Origin: Euglena gracilis
Taxonomy: Eukaryota > Euglenida > Euglenophyceae > Euglenales
Length of the DNA stretch: 64,000 nucleotides
Reading direction: 5' to 3'
Assembly: GCA_039621445.1 (NCBI GenBank)
Contig: CP154955.1
Coordinates: forward strand, 13,343,000-13,406,999
The number at the start of each line of letters is the position of its first letter. The stretch's first letter is position 1. This document shows positions 1-11,559 of this stretch, in pieces. The notes under the pieces were generated by a model. It was not told the DNA's origin. It saw only the letters and a list, made by a program, of their open reading frames with translations, and made no database searches. The position numbers were made by a program, and so were the translations under genes.

Positions 1-716
1 AGGGGGGGGGGGCAGGGGGGGGGGTCCCTTTTGCCAGCGCAGCCACGCTTTCCAGCCATTTTCCGAAAAGCAGCCAGTCACTCTGTACCACTTGGTTACC
101 CAGGGGAGGCACGTTTTCCCACCATCCATTTCTTTTAGAGACCCACCCACTCAGCTTGCAAGAAATTGGTGGTCGGTGCACGCAAATGCACAAATAGACA
201 GTGTGGCGAATGTGCACACCAACCATGTGCGTAGATAGATTAACGGGCTGTTTGTGCAAGCTGAAATTGATGTGTTTGCAAAATTCCACAACTGGTTGGT
301 TGTGCAAATGCGAAGACTGATTGGTTTGCGTGCCTGCGCACACCAACCTCTGGAGAAACTTGGCACACGTACCATTTGGAAGGTGCGGCATTACTGCACA
401 GGTGATACGTATTTTGAGGAATTTAAATACAACAAAAAGACCAGCCTTCTGGGCCCGAATTTGGACATCGGCAATAGGGCCTGTGAAAAACCATTTCTTA
501 GCCCTGAAACATCAAATAAAGGCACTTCCAGGTTTTGTCCTGAAAAACTGGGTTTCAAAGTGCCCTTCACCCCAGTATTTTAGTGTGAAAATGAGGCACA
601 GTACATCTGCCGAAAATGAACGTGTCAGCTGACTTGAAATCTTGGTGCTCAGGGGGCTTCATAATGCAATACACTGACTCGCTTCATTTGACCTTCTCAG
701 ACATACCTTACAACAC
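1..716. other. No gene recognised; downstream flank of the coiled-coil gene
   Basis: I see no convincing exon on either strand. The stretch opens with a poly-G run. It repeats a motif resembling TGGTTGGTGTGCACAAATGC in several diverged versions, and related versions recur near 800-860 and around 5040 and 5790. This suggests an old dispersed or tandem repeat. Confidence 0.4.
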
Positions 717-782
717 CTTTGCATGATGCTCTCCTCCTTGTTCCCACTCTTTTCTCGTCTCAGAAGTCCCCATTGTTAAGGC
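717..782 (-). CDS. Possible 22-codon exon of the minus-strand coiled-coil gene
   Basis: On the minus strand a pyrimidine-rich stretch ends in an AG just before 782. A 66-nt open segment follows and ends at a GT at 717. Both ends are phase 0, which is compatible with the phase-0 end of the exon at 1431-1525. The peptide starts ALTMGTSETRKEWEQ. The acceptor is weak and the segment is short, so this is only a candidate. Confidence 0.22.
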
Positions 783-1286
783 CTCAAAATGAAATGAAAA
801 TGAATTTTGGTTGGTGTGCACAATTGCAAAAATCAACCATTTTAATGTTTCCTTTGGGAATTTGTGCCCACCAATCCCCAAAAGAGACAAAAAAGGGTGT
901 CCAGTGCCATAGGAACACCGGGGGGGGGGGGGGGGGAAGACCGCAATTTCATCACATTCATTTTCTAGCACCAAACACGCTGACACAGGATGCTCTTGGC
1001 TGGTTTTAAAATGTTTTTAAAATGGCATCGTCCACGTGTGCATTTGTGCACACCGGCATCGTTTTTTGCTGTTGTGTGGATGTGGGCACCTGGGAACAAG
1101 TCGCGCCCAGTCAGGTCCAGTCACGCCAACAGAAATCTCAGTCATCCCTTCTTTAAGCGACGTTCTTTGGTTGTTGTTTTTTTAGGACCCAGGGGGAGAG
1201 GGGGAGGGGAGGGTGCCACACTGCGCAACTTTTAACAGTCATGGGTGCCACCATGGGCACCGGTGAATGTTCAAATCCTTTCTCAG

Positions 1287-1385
1287 GTGTGGCAACGCAT
1301 GACTGTTAAACAGTTTAAATACTTAGGTGCAATTCTGCAAAGTAACAAATATCCAACACTGCTGCACATTGCAATGACAGGCTAA
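1287..1385 (+). pseudogene. Short reverse-transcriptase-like fragment (non-LTR retrotransposon)
   Basis: A short plus-strand segment encodes VKQFKYLGAILQSNK and then a stop. The F-K-Y-L-G-x-x-(L/I) motif is typical of the region after the polymerase active site in LINE-type reverse transcriptases. Nothing upstream or downstream in frame continues such a protein, so this would be a decayed remnant. A chance match cannot be excluded. Confidence 0.25.
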
Positions 1386-1430
1386 ATCACTCAGGAGCAG
1401 CACACCACACACGCACGCACATGCACACAC

Positions 1431-1525
1431 CGCAATGGTACTCTGCGATTCCCCCGAAATCAGGTCGCTGGCATACAGGGAGTTTGTGCGGCTGGAGGGG
1501 GTCATCATCTGGCCGGTGCTCAGGG
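1431..1525 (-). CDS. Exon of an unrecognised minus-strand gene (Ser/Thr-rich segment)
   Basis: This exon lies between an acceptor (CATCCAG before 1525) and a donor (GCG|GTGTGTGC at 1431). It holds 2 nt, 31 codons, then phase 0. It joins in frame to the exon at 1945-2052: the split codon G|CC gives Ala. The peptide includes SSRTNSLYASDLISGESQS, a polar, probably disordered stretch with possible phosphorylation sites. No family was recognised. The in-phase join to a neighbouring exon on the same strand is the main support for coding status. Confidence 0.5.
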
Positions 1526-1944
1526 CTGGATGGGAACATTACCCTGACGGTGTCCTGGCAGCTTGGCCAGGCGGCAAGCAAAGAGAGGAGAGGAACCACT
1601 GGTCCGGCTTAAACAACTGTCTACCGACTCGGGAGGACCCTTCCACTCTTCCAAAAAAAACCAGTTGCACAATCTTATTTGGAAAATCAGTCAGACTTTA
1701 ACCCCTCTTAGAGGAGGGGCGGCGAGTGACTGAGTGATGGCATCGTTGGGCAGCAGGAACTTGCATGATAATGAGGGGAAGCAGAATGCAAAGGTGCACA
1801 ACCATCATTCTACAGAAAACCTTCGGAATCTCATCCATGTGCAGAAGAGGAGTTCTATTCAAAAAATAAACACCAGAAAGACTGTGTTGTCTGTTGTGAA
1901 TGTCACTGAGCCAGTCGGGAAGCGATCATCCATCACAACCTTAC
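1526..1944 (-). other. Inferred intron of the minus-strand coiled-coil gene
   Basis: This intron runs from a strong donor (G|GTAAGG at 1945/1944) to the acceptor at 1526. I see no other feature in it. Confidence 0.4.
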
Positions 1945-2052
1945 CACCGTCCTTGGAAAAACTGAGGGTCACCCTTCCCATGCAACCCTGCTGGTACCTC
2001 TGCGACGTGTACTGCGGGAGAATATGTTCATCAGGCTCCCGCTCAGCCCCTC
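1945..2052 (-). CDS. Exon of an unrecognised minus-strand gene
   Basis: This exon follows a good acceptor (GTATCCTCGCAG) and ends at a strong donor (GGTG|GTAAGG). It contains 2 nt, 35 codons, then 1 nt. The peptide contains EPDEHILPQYTSQRYQQ followed by a short strand-like segment (RVTLSFSKDG). It connects by matching phase to the exon at 1431-1525. Domain identity is unknown. It probably belongs to the same transcript as the coiled-coil exon at 2854-3075, which is on the same strand about 800 bp upstream. A missing exon must lie between them, because the phases (0 out, 1 in) do not match directly. Confidence 0.5.
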
Positions 2053-2853
2053 CTGCGAGGATACAAACACCAAGTGTTTGCAAAATGTCCAATGCAGACA
2101 AAAGAAAAAACACTTCGAATTATGTGACATGTATGTCATGAAATTGTGCACATCATTTGTGTGCACATTATTGGGAAACACACTGCCCTAGCCGGCGCTG
2201 TCTGCCCACCCGGAAATGGCCCCGATTCGGCCCAATTCACATATTCACATCACACAATGGTATTCCCCCTTCAGCTGTTGGAACTCTACCGCTCATGCTG
2301 CAACAGTGAGACCTCTTGCTTCTCTTCAACGGTGTGTGAGTCTGTAACTTGCAAAAAAAAATTTTGTGGGAAACCGTGACGTCAATGATGTTACGGTTTC
2401 CTTTGTTTGAGCAAACGTGCTGGGTTAATAACAGGGTGGGCTCTCATTCATGGTTCCCCTGCCAGCGCTACCGAGCAGCTGGACACCCGCCGGTGCTCTC
2501 TCCTTGCCTCCTGGACTAGTCAAAAAAGCAAACCAGGAGAACAGGTTAGGCAGACATTCAGCCGGGCCGCCGCTGTTCAGGAAATATCGCGCCTTTTGGG
2601 GCCAAACACAAAACTTCCAAAAAAGGTCCTTTTTTGTGGTGCAAACCAATTCAAAAATTTTCCGGGAAAAGTTTACGGGAACCCGTGAACTTTTCCGTGA
2701 AAAAAGGCGAAAAAAAGTTGGCAGACAACGTGGGCAACGGTACAAGGTATCTGTGTCTGCGGAATGAAAATGAAAATTCCGCTTCCCCATCCACGCAGCA
2801 CCTCCGCTCTGCGCACACGCACACGCCGGTCACGCCCTTCCCGCACCACACAC

Positions 2854-3075
2854 CGCCGGGATGTCCCCGACGCTGGTGTGCGCCGCGACCCGCTCCTGGA
2901 TGTTCTGCAGCACGGAGCGCCACTCTTCCGACTCGAAGATGTTCTTCGTCATGCGCGAGTTGAACTCCGCGGAGAGGCGGGACGCGGACTGCTCCAGCGA
3001 CTCCAGCAGGTCCTGCTTGTGGTCCCGCTGCGCCCGCAGGTCGTCGATCTTGTCCATCGCCTTCTGGAAGTGGCC
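2854..3075 (-). CDS. Coiled-coil exon (74 codons) of an unrecognised protein
   Basis: This is a clean phase-0/phase-0 exon. The acceptor is CCACCCCCGCAG before 3075 and the donor is CCGGCG|GTGTGTGG at 2854. Its composition is strongly GC3-biased, unlike the flanks. The 74 residues are highly charged and helical: DKIDDLRAQRDHKQDLLESL shows hydrophobic residues at heptad spacing, followed by SRLSAEFNSRMTKNIF and a second amphipathic stretch (EWRSVLQNIQERV). I read this as a dimerising coiled coil. No signal peptide or membrane segment is visible. I do not recognise the family, although cytoskeletal, ciliary or vesicle-tether coiled coils would all fit. Exons at 1945-2052 and 1431-1525 are probable 3' continuations. 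Confidence 0.6.
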
Positions 3076-4260
3076 CTGCGGGGGTGGGAAGGCCACACAT
3101 GGGCGATGGACGGCGATGAATGGGCGACGGACATGATGCTGTCGCACTTGCACTGACACACTTGGAAATGCTGCTGACCAGTTCTGGCGGTCACCCTGTG
3201 GCCCCAAACTGCGGGACCTGAAGGAAGCCTGGAACTCTTGCGGTGTCGGGGTGCCGGCTGGGACCAGGAGTTTCTTTGGGACCCCCCCCAGGGATGGATG
3301 GGAAGCCTTGAGGGGGGGGGGGGTCGGACCCCCCCCCTCCCGACACGGAGGGGGGGATTTGGATTTGGATTTGTAGTGCCCCGCATTGCTGCGCAGTGCC
3401 TCCAGCCGTGGGCGTACACAAGCACCACTCAGGAGGGCACCCCCGGAGCCCGGGCATTAAGATTTGATGTGGGATTTTGGGATTTGTTGGGGGTTCGCCT
3501 GTGGGGGGGTGTGGGGTTTAGTGTCCAGGGGGCAAATAGAGTGAGTTGCGAAAATTAGAGAGTACCGTAAAAGTACGGGGTGGGGGATAGGGAAAAAAAA
3601 TGTGGGTGAACAGTGGGAGGGAATGACACAGGAGGCGCGGAGAGGAGTCCAAAGTACAGGGTGTCCAAAGGAAAGGGCGAGCATGGTTGGTTGTGGTTAT
3701 CCGGAGCCTTTGGGGGGTCTGGGCAGTCGGTGTGAAGAACAGCACAGGGGGGGGGGGGGCTGTTCAGAAGTTCGGCGCGTAGCACACCTTGGAAGTTCGG
3801 AGGGTTGGACACACTGGGGTGGTTGGAGGTGAAACAAAAGTCGGTGAGTAAGACACCATTGGTGGGTCCACAAATTGGGTGGGTTGAACACCACGGGGTG
3901 GTTTAGTGGGTAAAACAACATGGGATGGGGTAATTGGTGTAGTCCAGAAATTTGATGGGTCTGAAACCAGGGATGAGGGTGTCCAGAAGTTCGTGGGAGA
4001 AACACCATGGGTTTTTGCAGAATAAATATATCATGGTGGGCAAGACAGGGCGGAATATATTGGGTACCCGGAAGTTCGCGGTTAAACACTGAGGGGTGGA
4101 AGAAATTCAGTGGGTGAGATAGATGGGGTGGTTGGGGTTATCCAGAAGCTCGGTGGGCCAGGTAACGCGGGTTGATTTGGGTAGTCCTGAAGAGGGGAAA
4201 CAACGGGGTGATTGTGTTATAAATGGAACAAGATGGGGGAGGTTGTAAATTTTGGTGAGG
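3076..4260. other. No gene recognised; G-rich DNA with a poly-G/poly-C hairpin
   Basis: The stretch is rich in G runs. A run of at least 10 G followed by TCGGA and C8 near 3316-3347 would fold into a hairpin. From about 3700 to 4100 a loosely repeated phrase (roughly a G run, then TGTCCAGAAGTTCG or GGTGGGTCCA, then AACACCA) recurs every 30-60 bp and looks like a degenerate minisatellite. No splice-bounded open segment stood out. Confidence 0.4.
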
Positions 4261-6255
4261 CAGCAGAAGAAACTATGCATTGGTTGGTGCTCGTAAAAAA
4301 TATGCTTGCATGCTGATGCAGGCTGTGAAATAAATCGGCACAAATTCAACAAACCGCGGAAAGAGCTGTGTCTCACCGTGGTCTGGAGGGGGCACGGGGC
4401 GGGGAGGTGAACGGCACACGGTGGTGCATGTAAGAATGGATGGGAGACTGGTGTCATAAAAATAGGGAGGCTGGGAATGCGAGGGGCTGATAAAAAAACT
4501 GTTTCCCCTGGGTGCCTTTCCATGAAATTTGGGGATGTTAATCTTACTAACTCAAGGGGGTTTCTACCACAGTGGGGTTTCATTTAGAAATTGGGGGTTC
4601 GCAGCGAAGACTATTTGGGCTGTCCCACAGGTTTTTCAGTGTGTACTGACTTAGATGGGCTGCAAGAGAGATTTGTGGATGATAATTAAGAGAAAAGTTA
4701 AAGCGGCGGATGCAGGTAAATGGTTGCACTTAAGCAGGCTTGAGCCACGCTCAGACAAAACGGAGGGAAGAAGAGGTTCCCAAATTCTTAAAGATTAGGG
4801 TGCTCCTGGTGTGTGTGGGGTGGGTATGGTGGGTAGTGGGTGGAGGCAGGGCCGGGGCAGGGTTCCCGGGTGCCGGACGGAGGGTGCCGGCGGGGGGGGA
4901 GGGAGTCGGCGTCCACCATTTCCGGCGGAGAGCTGGTGGGTGAGCTGGGGGGGGGGGGGCCGGAGGGGGCTGGCAGAAACACGGTGCCAGGCCCAAGGTT
5001 CAAAGTCCAAGAGGCAGCAAAAGAAATCATAAAATGGTTGGTGCGCACAATATGTGCATGCTGATGTAATGCAATGAGATACATCAGCACAAAATCTACA
5101 AACCGTGGAGAGAGCTGTGTCTCACCCCGGTCTGGAGGGGATGGGGCGTGCACTGCTGCCACATATGAATATATGGAAAAGAAAATGGGCCTGGTGTCAT
5201 GAAAGCGGGGAGGGGGCGGGGGTGCCGGAGGCGTCGATGTAAATTTATTTCTCCCAGGTGATCCCCCGCCTTTCTGTATTTCCTGTAATTCACAAATGCA
5301 ATTGTTTTTATTTCCTTTATGTGTATTTCCTCCACAGTGGGCGCTATTTCGGAAAGTTGGGGGTCCGCTGCGAAGACCATTTGAGCTGCCTCACGTGTTT
5401 GTCAATGTGTACTGACTGAAATGAGCTGCAAGAGAAATTTGTGCATGAGAATTAAGCGAGGGTAAAAGCAGCTGATGCAGATAAATGGTTGCACTTCAGC
5501 AGCTTGAACAAAGTTTAGACAAAGCGGAGGGAAGAGGTCCCCAAATTCTTGAAGACTAGGGTGGGGTGGGTGTGGGGTGGGTGTGATGGGATGTGGGTGG
5601 AGGCACAGCTGGGGCAGGGTTCCCGGGTGCTGGACGGTGGGTGCCGGCGGGGGGGAGGGAGTCGGCGTTCACCATTCTCGGTGGAGAGCTGGTGGGTGAG
5701 CTGGGGGGGGGGGGGGGGGCTGGCAGAAACATGGTGTCAGGCCCATTGTGACCGGTCCAAGATTAAAAATCCAAAAGAAATCAGAAAATGGTTGGTGCAC
5801 ACCAATGAGATACATCAGCACAAATTCAACAGACCGTGGAGAGAGCTGTGTCTCACCCCGGTCTGGACGGGGATGGGGCGTGCACTGCTTCCACATTTAA
5901 ATGCATGGGAAAAGAAAATGGGCCTGGTGTCATGAAAGCGGGGAGAGGGCTGGGGGTGCCGGAAGCGCCGATGTAAATTTATTTCTCCCAGGTGTTTCCC
6001 CGCCTTCCATTATTTCCTGCAATTTAGAAATGTATTTTATGTGGATATCTACCACAATGGGTGTTATTTCGGAAATTTGGGGGTTTGCTGCGAAGAGCAT
6101 TTGAGCTGTCCCACGTGTGAGTCAGTGTTCACTGGCTAAAAATGAGCTGCAAGGGAAATTAGAGGATGAGAATTAAGTGAGGGGTAAAAGCAGCGGTTGC
6201 AAATAAATGGTTGCACTTCAGCAGCTTGAACAGAATTTCAAAGCGGAGGGGGAAA
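4260..6255. repeat. Tandem repeat, unit about 740 bp, about 2.7 copies
   Basis: The landmark GAGAGCTGTGTCTCACC occurs near 4366, 5110 and 5848. The landmark GCTTGA..(A)CAAAGCGGAGGG occurs near 4738, 5503 and 6228. Between landmarks the copies align over most of their length, including TAAATGGTTGCACTTCAGCA and the poly-G block before TGGCAGAAACA. The last copy is truncated where it meets the minisatellite. The copies carry no shared long reading frame, so this is non-coding satellite-like DNA. Confidence 0.85.
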
Positions 6256-6389
6256 GGGAGGGGTACGGGGGGGGCAGGGGAGGCGTGTGTGGGGTGGGGG
6301 GGGGGAGGGCGTCCGGTTTTCTTTTCCCAGCAGGACCGTCCGATACCACAATGCACTCATGTGACAGAAGAAAACAGAGGGACCGGGGT

Positions 6390-9300
6390 TGCGGCTGGAT
6401 AGGTAGGGGGTGGGGTTGCCGGCTTGGCAATAGGTAGGGTGGTGCTGGGGGAGCCAAGATGGCAATAGGGTTAGGGGGCGGGAACGGGGGGTTGTGCCGG
6501 CTGGCATAGGTAGGGGGCGGGGACGGGTGGGTGCTGGCTGGCATAGGTAGAGGTAGGGCGGGGTTGTGGCTGTCCTACGGTCGGGGGCGGGGCCGGGGCG
6601 GGTTTGCCGGCTGGCATAGGGGGGGGGGGGCCGGGGGGGCCCGGCTGGCATAGGTAGGGGGCGGGGCCGGGGTTGCCGGCTGGCATTGGTAGGGGGCGGG
6701 GCCGGGGGGTGCCGGCTGGCATAGGTAGTGGGCGGGCCGGGGTTTCTGGCTGTCATAGGTAGGGGGCGGGGCCGGGGTTGCCGGCTGGCATAGGTCGGGG
6801 GGCGGGGCCGGGGGTGCCGGCTGGCATAGGTAGGGGGCGGGGCCGGGGTGCCGGCTGGCATAGGTAGGGGGCGGGTCTGGTGGTGCTGGCTGGCATAGGT
6901 AGGGGGCGGGACCGGGGTTTCCGGCTGGCATAGGTAGGGGGCGGGGCCGGGGTTGCCGGCTGGCATAGGTAGGGGGTGGGGCCGGGGGTGCCGGCTGGCA
7001 TAGGTAGGGGGCGGGGCCGGGGGTGCTGGCTGGCATAGGTAGGGGGCGGGGCCGGGGGTGTGCTGGCTGGCATAGGTAGAGGGTAGGGGCCGGGGTTTGT
7101 GGCTGTCATAGGTAGGGGGTGGGGCCGGGGTTGCCGGCTGGCATAGGTAGGGGGTGGGCCGGGGGAGCCGGCTGGCATAGGTAGGGGGCGGGGCCGGGGG
7201 TGCCGGCTGGCATAGGTAGGTGGGGAGGCCGGGGTTCCGGCTGGCATAGGTAGGGGGCGGGGGGCCGGGGTTGGCGGCGGGCATAGGTAGGGGGCGGGAC
7301 TGGTGGTGCTGGCTGGCATAGGTAGGGGGCGGGGCCGGGGTTTGCGGCTGGCATAGGTAGGGGCGGGCCCGGGGTTGCCGGCTGGCATAGGTAGGGGGTG
7401 GGGCCGGGGTTTCCGGCTGGCATAGGTAGGGGGCGGGGCCCGGGGAGCCGGCTGGCATAGGTAGGGGGCGGGACCGGGGGTGCTGGCTGGCATAGGTAGG
7501 GGGCGGGGCCGGGGGTGCCGGCTGGCATAGGTAGGGGGGGGGGCGGGGGGTGCTGGCTGGCATAAGAAGGTGGGGGGGCGGGGGTTTCCGGCTGGCATAG
7601 GGAGGGGGCGGGACCGGGGTGCCGGCTGGCATAGGTAGGGGGTGGGGCCGGGGGTTTTCGGCTGGCATAGGTAGGGGGTGGGACCGGGGTTGCCGGCTGG
7701 CATAGGTAGGGGGCGGGGCCGGGTGTGCCGGCTGGCATAAGTAGGGGGTGGGGCCGGGGTTTCTGGCTGGCATAGGTAGGGGGCGGGACCGGGGTGCTGG
7801 CTGGCATAGGTAGGGGGCGGGGGGTGCCGGCTGGCATAGGTAGGGGGCGGGGCCGGGGTTTCCGGCTGGCATAGTAGGGGGTGGGGCCGGGGTTTCCGGC
7901 TGGCATAGGTAGGGGGCGGGGCCGGGGGTGACGGCTGGCATAGGGAGGGGGCGGGCTGGGGGTTGCTGGCTGGCATAGGTAGGGGGCGGGGCCCGGGGTG
8001 CCGGCTGGCATAGGTAGGGGGCGGGGCCGGGGAGCCGGCTGGCATAGGTAGGGGCGGGACCGGGGGTTGCCGGCTGGCATAGGTAGGGGGCGGGGCCGGG
8101 GGTGCCGGCTGGCATAGGTAGGGGGCGGGGCCCGGGGTGCAGGCTGGCATAGGTAGGGGGGGGGGGGAGGGTTACAGGCTGGGATAGGTGGGGGGGGGGA
8201 GCGGGGGTGGCTGGCATAGGTAGGGGGCGGGGCCGGGGTGCCGGCTGGCATAGGTAGGGGGTGGGGCCGGGGTTGCCGGCTGGCATAGGTAGGAGGCGGG
8301 GCCGGCGTTGCCGGGTGGCAGAGGGAGGGGGCAGGGCCGGGTGTGCCGGCTGGCATAAGTAGGGGGTGGGGCCGGGGTTTCCGGCTGGCATAGGTAGGGG
8401 GCGGGACTGGTGGTGCTGGCTGGCATAGGTAGGGGGCGGGGCCGGGGGTGCCGGCTGGCATAGGTAGGGGGCGGGGCCGGGGGAGCCGGCTGGCATAGGT
8501 AGGGGGGGGGGCCGGGGGTGCCGGCGGGCATAGGGAGGGGGGGGGGCCGGGGGTGCCGGCTGGCATAGGTAGTGGGCGGGGCCGGGGTTCCTGGCTGTCA
8601 TAGGTAGGGGGCGGGGCCGGGGTTGCCGGCTGGCATAGGTAGGGGGCGGGACTGGTGGTGCTGGCTGGCATAGGTAGGGGGCGGGGCCGGGGGTTTCGGC
8701 TGGCATAGGTAGGGGGGCGGGGCCGGCGTTGCCGGCTGGCATAGGTAGGGGGTGGGGCCGGGGTTTCCGGCTGGCATAGGTAGGGGGCGGGGCCCGGGGA
8801 GCCGGCTGGCATAGGTAGGGGGCGGGACCGGGGGTGCTGGCTGGCATAGGTAGGGGGCGGGGCCGGGGGTGCCAGGCAGGCATAGGTAGGGGGCGGAGCC
8901 GGGGGTGCCGGCTGGCGTAGGGCGGGGCCGGGGTTCGCGGCTGGCATAGGTAGGGGGCGGGACCGGTGGTGCTGGCTGGCATAGGTAGGGGGTGGGGCCG
9001 GGGGTTTCGGCTGGCATAGGTAGGGGGCGGGACCGGGGGTGACGGCTGGTATAGGTTGGGCGGGGCCGGGGTTGCCGGCTGGCATAGGTAGGGGGCGGGG
9101 CCGGGGTTGCCGGCTGGCATAGGTAGGGGGCAGGGCCGGGTGTGCCGGCTGGCATAAGTAGGGGGTGGGGCCGGGGTTTCCGGCTGGCATAGGTAGGGGG
9201 CGGGACCGGTGGTGCTGGCTGGCATAGGTAGGGGGCGGGGTTGGGGGTGCCGGCTGGCATAGGTAGGGGGTGGGGCCGGGGTTTCCAGCTGGCATAGGTA

Positions 9301-10560
9301 GGGGGTGGGGTCGGGGTTGCCGGCTGGCATTGGTAGGGGGTGGGGCCGGGGGTGACGGCTGGCATAGGTAGGGGGCGGGACCGGGGGTGCTGGCTGGCAT
9401 AGGTAGAGGGCGGGGGGCCCGGGGGGTGCCGGCTGGCATAGGTAGGGGACGGGGCCGGGGGTGCCGGCTGGCATTGGTAGGGGGCGGGGCCGGGGGTGCC
9501 GGCTGGCATAGGTAGGGGGCGGGGCCGGGGGTGCCGGCTGGCATAGGTAGGGGGCGGGGCCCGGGGTGTGCCGGCTGGCATAGGTAGGGGGTGGGTGGGG
9601 GTTTCCGGCTGGCATAGGTAGGGGGCGGGGCCGGGGGTGCCGGCTGGCATAGGTAGGGGGCGGGGCCGGGTGTGCCGGCTGGCATAGGTAGGGGGTGGGG
9701 TCGGGGTTTCCGGCTGGCATAGGTAGGGGGCGGGACCGGGGGTGCCGGCTGGCATAGGTAGGGGGCGGGGCCGGGGGTGACGGCTGGCATAGGTAGGGGG
9801 TGGGGCCGGGGGTGCCGGCTGGCATAGGTAGGGGGCGGGGCAGGGGTTGCCGGCTGGCATAGGTAGGGGGCGGGGCCGGGTGTGCCGGCTGGCATAAGTA
9901 GGGGGGGGGGCCGGGGTTTTCGGCTGGCATAGGTAGGGGGCGGGGCCGGTGATGCCGGCTGGCATAGGTAGGGGGCAGGGGGCTGGGGGTGCCGGCTGGC
10001 ATAGGTAGGCGGTGGGTTCGGGGTTTCCGGCTGGCATAGGTAGGGGGCGGGGCCGGGGTTGCCGGCTGGCATAGGTGTGGGGCGGGGCCGGGGTTGCCGG
10101 CTGGCATGGGTAGGGGGTGGGGCCGGGGTTTCCGGCTGGCATAGGTAGGGGGGGGGGCCGGGGTTTGCGGCTGGCATAGGTAGGGGGCGGGACCGGGGGT
10201 GCGCGCGGGCATAGGAAGGGGGCGGGTCCCGGGTTGGAGGGTCGGGGGTGCCGGCTGGCATAGGTAGGGGGTGGGGTCGGGGTTTTCGGCTGGCATAGGT
10301 AGGGGGTGGGGCCGGGGTTTCCGGCTGGCATAGGTAGGGGGCGGGGCTGGGTGTGCCGGCTGGCATAAGTAGGAGGTGGGGCCGGGGTTTCCGGCTGGCA
10401 TAGGTAGGGGGCGGGACCGGGGGTGCCGGCTGGCATAGGTAGGGGGCGGGGCCGGGGTTGCCGGCTGGCATAGGTAGGGGGCGAGGCCGGGGCTGCCGTC
10501 CGGGGTAGGAGGGGGCGGGGCCGGGGCTGCCGGCTGGGGTAGGTGTGTGGCGGGTGGTGG
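6390..10560. repeat. G-rich minisatellite, unit about 35 bp, roughly 115-120 copies
   Basis: The array is uninterrupted. The consensus starts GGCTGGCATAGGTAGGGGGC and continues GGGGCCGGGGGTGCC. Copies vary in length by 1-3 bp and in the terminal GGGGTTGCC/GGTTTCC/GGTGCTG segment, which defines several recurring variants. The minus strand is open in all three frames for long distances because its consensus lacks stop codons. The 35-bp period makes each frame rotate through PLPMPAG, PYLCQP and PTYASR phrases. I treat those frames as a by-product, not as a gene. G-runs every few bases give strong G-quadruplex potential on the plus strand. Confidence 0.95.
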
Positions 10561-10584
10561 AAAGGGCGTGTGTGGGGGAACGGA

Positions 10585-10935
10585 CGGTCGTGAACATCGT
10601 ACGATGATCCCGCTGAGCGCGAAGGGCAGGGAACAGGGCCAGGGCGACGAGGGAGGGGGTCGTCTGCGGCGGTGAACATCGTACGAGGATCCCGCCGAGC
10701 GCGAAGGGCAGGGAACAGGGCCAGGGCGACGAGGGAGGGGGGCATCTGCGGCAATGAACTTCGTACGATGTGCAGGCCGCGTGGAACAGCAGGGTTGATG
10801 ATAAGGACGACGGCCGAGGTGTCCTGGGGCAGAGGCGGAGTACATCGTACGATGATCCCGCTGCGGGGAACGGCAGGGAAGGACAGGATGGCGACGACCA
10901 ACAAGAGGGTGAGTCGTTGGTGAACTTCGTATGAT
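10585..10935. repeat. About 80-bp tandem repeat, five copies, with an ATCGTACGAT palindrome
   Basis: A motif GAACATCGTACGATGATCCC recurs with substitutions near 10591, 10672, 10754, 10841 and 10921. Each copy is followed by a purine-rich AGGGCAGGGAACAGGG-type tract. The centre ATCGTACGAT is self-complementary in the better-preserved copies. Confidence 0.75.
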
Positions 10936-10984
10936 GACGTCGGGAGGCAGGGGCTGGGGGCGACGGTGGCCCGGGGTGGGGGGT

Positions 10985-11440
10985 GGGTGAAGGCGTGCCC
11001 GCTGGGGGGGCAGAGGCCGGGATAATGTGATGGGGGGATGAGGGCGTGCCCGCTGGGGGGGCAGAGGCCGGGATGGTATGATGGGGGGATGAGGGCATGC
11101 CCGCTGGGGGGCGGGGGGGGCAGAGGCCAGGATGGTGTGATGGGGGGATGAGGGCGTGCCGGCTGGGGGGCAGAGGCCGGGATGGTATGATGGGGGGATG
11201 AGGGCGTGCCCGCTAGGGGGGCAGAGGCCGGGATGGTATGATGGGGGGATGAGGGCGTGCCCGCTAGGGGGGGGGGGAGAGGCCGGGATGATGTGATGGG
11301 GGGATGAGGGCGTGCCCGCTGGGGGGCAGAGGCCGGGATGGTATGATGGGGGGATGAGGGCGTGCCCGCTGGGGGGCAGAGGCCGGGGTGGTATGATGGG
11401 GGGATGAATGAATGAGGAGGTGCAGGCTAGGGGGTGGAGG
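10985..11440. repeat. About 51-bp tandem repeat, eight to nine copies
   Basis: The unit begins GATGAGGGCGTGCCCGCTGG and continues with a G run, CAGAGGCCGGGATGGTATGAT and another G run. Copies start near 10991, 11041, 11093, 11151, 11201, 11251, 11306 and 11356, with small length changes in the G runs. Confidence 0.85.
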
Positions 11441-11559
11441 TCGGAATGATGTGATGTTCCCACCGGACCGGGCCCTCCTCTCGAGGGTCGGTCAGGGCAG
11501 AGGGTGGGGAACGCAGAAGTGATGCAGAAAAAAGAAAACCCAGCTGGGTGCACCCTGGT

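Noticed and set aside
1387-1701. Plus-strand frames around 1420-1700 as a gene
   Set aside because: They are the opposite strand of the phase-matched minus exon at 1431-1525 and have no splice support.
6238-11553. A 1,771-codon minus-strand open frame, and overlapping 1,330- and 768-codon frames
   Set aside because: They are produced by the stop-free consensus of the 35-bp minisatellite. The repeated phrases rotate through three frames because 35 is not a multiple of 3, and unit-length changes switch frames freely.
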